From NCBI GenBank assembly GCA_005791685.1, contig SXVG01000115.1, positions 1 to 7,443 on the forward strand: a DNA stretch of 7,443 nt, given 5' to 3'. Within the stretch, counting starts at the first letter, position 1. The number at the start of each line of letters is the position of its first letter. This DNA is from Methylotenera sp. GTDB lineage: Bacteria; Pseudomonadota; Gammaproteobacteria; Burkholderiales; Methylophilaceae. The position numbers and the translations under genes are program-made. Shown here one piece after another: positions 6,903 through 7,443 of this stretch. The notes beneath the pieces were generated by a model. That model had not been told where the DNA came from. It did no database searches and saw nothing but the letters and a program-made list of their open reading frames with translations.

Positions 6903-7443
6903 TTAATTGGCAAAGTCTAAGCCGAACAGCTTTAAATCCAAGCTGTTCTTAGGTTGCTGGCGTTCCAATATGCGTTGGTAGCTGCGCACCGATTCAACAA
7001 ACACCACCGGCGCACCGCCACTGGCATAGCCGTATTTGACGGTGCTGTAGTATTCGGGATGTTTCAGTAAAACCAAAGTTTTTTTCAAGTCCGCCCAACT
7101 GTCTGGGTTGAGGTTTAAGCGCGCAGCCAGTACGCGGGCATCTTCCACATGGGCATAGCCGATGTTATAGGCGGCCAAGGCCATATAGGTTCTGTCTGGC
7201 TCGGGGATGCGCTCGGGCACGGTATCCATGAGTTTTAATAGGTATTTAGCCCCAGCGGGTATGCTTTGCTTGGGATCCAATCTGTCGGTCACGCCCATCA
7301 AATCGGCGGTTTCCTCGGTGAGCATCATCAAGCCGCGCACATTGGTTGGCGAGGTGCTGTAGGTGTCCCAGTGCGACTCTCTGTAGCTTAAGGCGGCCAG
7401 TAAACGCCAGTCTATGCCGGTGATATTTTCGGCTTGCTTAAAT
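6903..7443 (-). CDS. mltF: Membrane-bound lytic murein transglycosylase F, C-terminal part (cut by window edge)
   Basis: MltF is a periplasmic enzyme that cleaves the MurNAc-GlcNAc bond of peptidoglycan to form 1,6-anhydro-MurNAc ends. The visible 179 residues are the C-terminal SLT (lysozyme-like) domain. The fragment includes TGIDWRLLAALSYRESHWD, where the Glu of RESHW (codon 7379-7377) is the expected catalytic acid. SPTNVRGLMMLTEETADLMG follows, then RIPEPDRTYMALAAYNIGY with the family AAYN motif (fragment residues 90-93), and HVEDARVL, DSWADLKK and PEYYSTVKYGYA. This block order fits MltF rather than Slt70 or MltC. The N-terminal solute-binding-like domain and signal peptide lie beyond the right edge. 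The frame stays open to the edge, so the GTG at 7340 is internal and not the start. The stop is 7 bp from the convergent serS stop. Confidence 0.94.
   Translation of the reverse strand, partial: FKQAENITGIDWRLLAALSYRESHWDTYSTSPTNVRGLMMLTEETADLMGVTDRLDPKQSIPAGAKYLLKLMDTVPERIPEPDRTYMALAAYNIGYAHVEDARVLAARLNLNPDSWADLKKTLVLLKHPEYYSTVKYGYASGGAPVVFVESVRSYQRILERQQPKNSLDLKLFGLDFAN
6924..6948 (+). terminator. Perfect 9-bp hairpin after serS (possible transcript end), inside the mltF 3' coding region
   Basis: GAACAGCTT (6924-6932) and AAGCTGTTC (6940-6948) are exact inverted repeats around a 7-nt loop. The hairpin starts 29 nt after the serS stop. On the plus strand the following bases read TTAGGTT, too mixed for a classical U-tract, so it is at best a weak intrinsic terminator or a 3'-end stabilising hairpin for serS mRNA. 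In mltF the same bases encode KNSLDLKLF near the C-terminus, so the symmetry could be a coding coincidence. Confidence 0.3.

Noticed and set aside
6884..6904. Imperfect stem across the serS and mltF stops as a bidirectional terminator
   Set aside because: The stem has a bulge and no T-run on either strand, so it was not listed as a terminator feature.
6903..7340. A complete 145-residue gene starting at 7340 on the minus strand
   Set aside because: The frame stays open to the window edge and the upstream codons encode conserved MltF sequence including the catalytic RESHW. The 7340 codon is an internal GTG (valine).

Overview
The window is a chromosomal housekeeping segment from a Gram-negative proteobacterium, most likely a betaproteobacterium. 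LolA (outer-membrane lipoprotein sorting) and MltF (murein lytic transglycosylase) require an outer membrane and periplasm. A short FtsK of about 770 residues fits beta/gamma lineages. The order trxB (divergent), ftsK, lolA, rarA, serS is a conserved proteobacterial arrangement. Base composition looks moderate, and leucine is very often encoded by TTG, which would suit a methylotroph or nitrifier-type betaproteobacterium (Methylophilaceae or other Nitrosomonadales). That last placement is inference only.

Layout: (1) 1-323, minus strand: the 5' part of trxB, cut by the left edge. (2) 324-521: a divergent promoter region with a perfect extended -10 box (TGCTATAAT) facing ftsK and a weaker candidate promoter facing trxB. 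(3) 522-5547, plus strand: a tight co-directional run of ftsK, lolA, a secreted FecR-domain protein and rarA. (4) 5548-5606: a spacer that resembles a dispersed intergenic repeat rather than unique sequence. (5) 5618-6895, plus strand: serS with its own ribosome binding site. (6) 6903-7443, minus strand: the 3' part of mltF, convergent with serS and only 7 bp from its stop, cut by the right edge.

The genes form no single pathway. FtsK pumps chromosome termini through the closing septum, RarA acts at stalled replication forks, SerS charges tRNA-Ser, LolA ferries lipoproteins across the periplasm, TrxB keeps thioredoxin reduced and MltF cuts peptidoglycan. Their linkage is conserved gene order rather than shared function. 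The one accessory-looking member is the FecR-domain protein between lolA and rarA. It has a signal peptide, no sigma-factor or receptor partner in view, and starts on a TTG directly after, and in the same frame as, the lolA stop codon.

I found no CRISPR array, tRNA, rRNA, insertion sequence or phage gene, and no convincing undescribed multi-gene system. The points worth a second look are the lolA/FecR junction, the FecR protein itself, the repeat-like rarA-serS spacer and a perfect 9-bp hairpin at the serS/mltF convergence.
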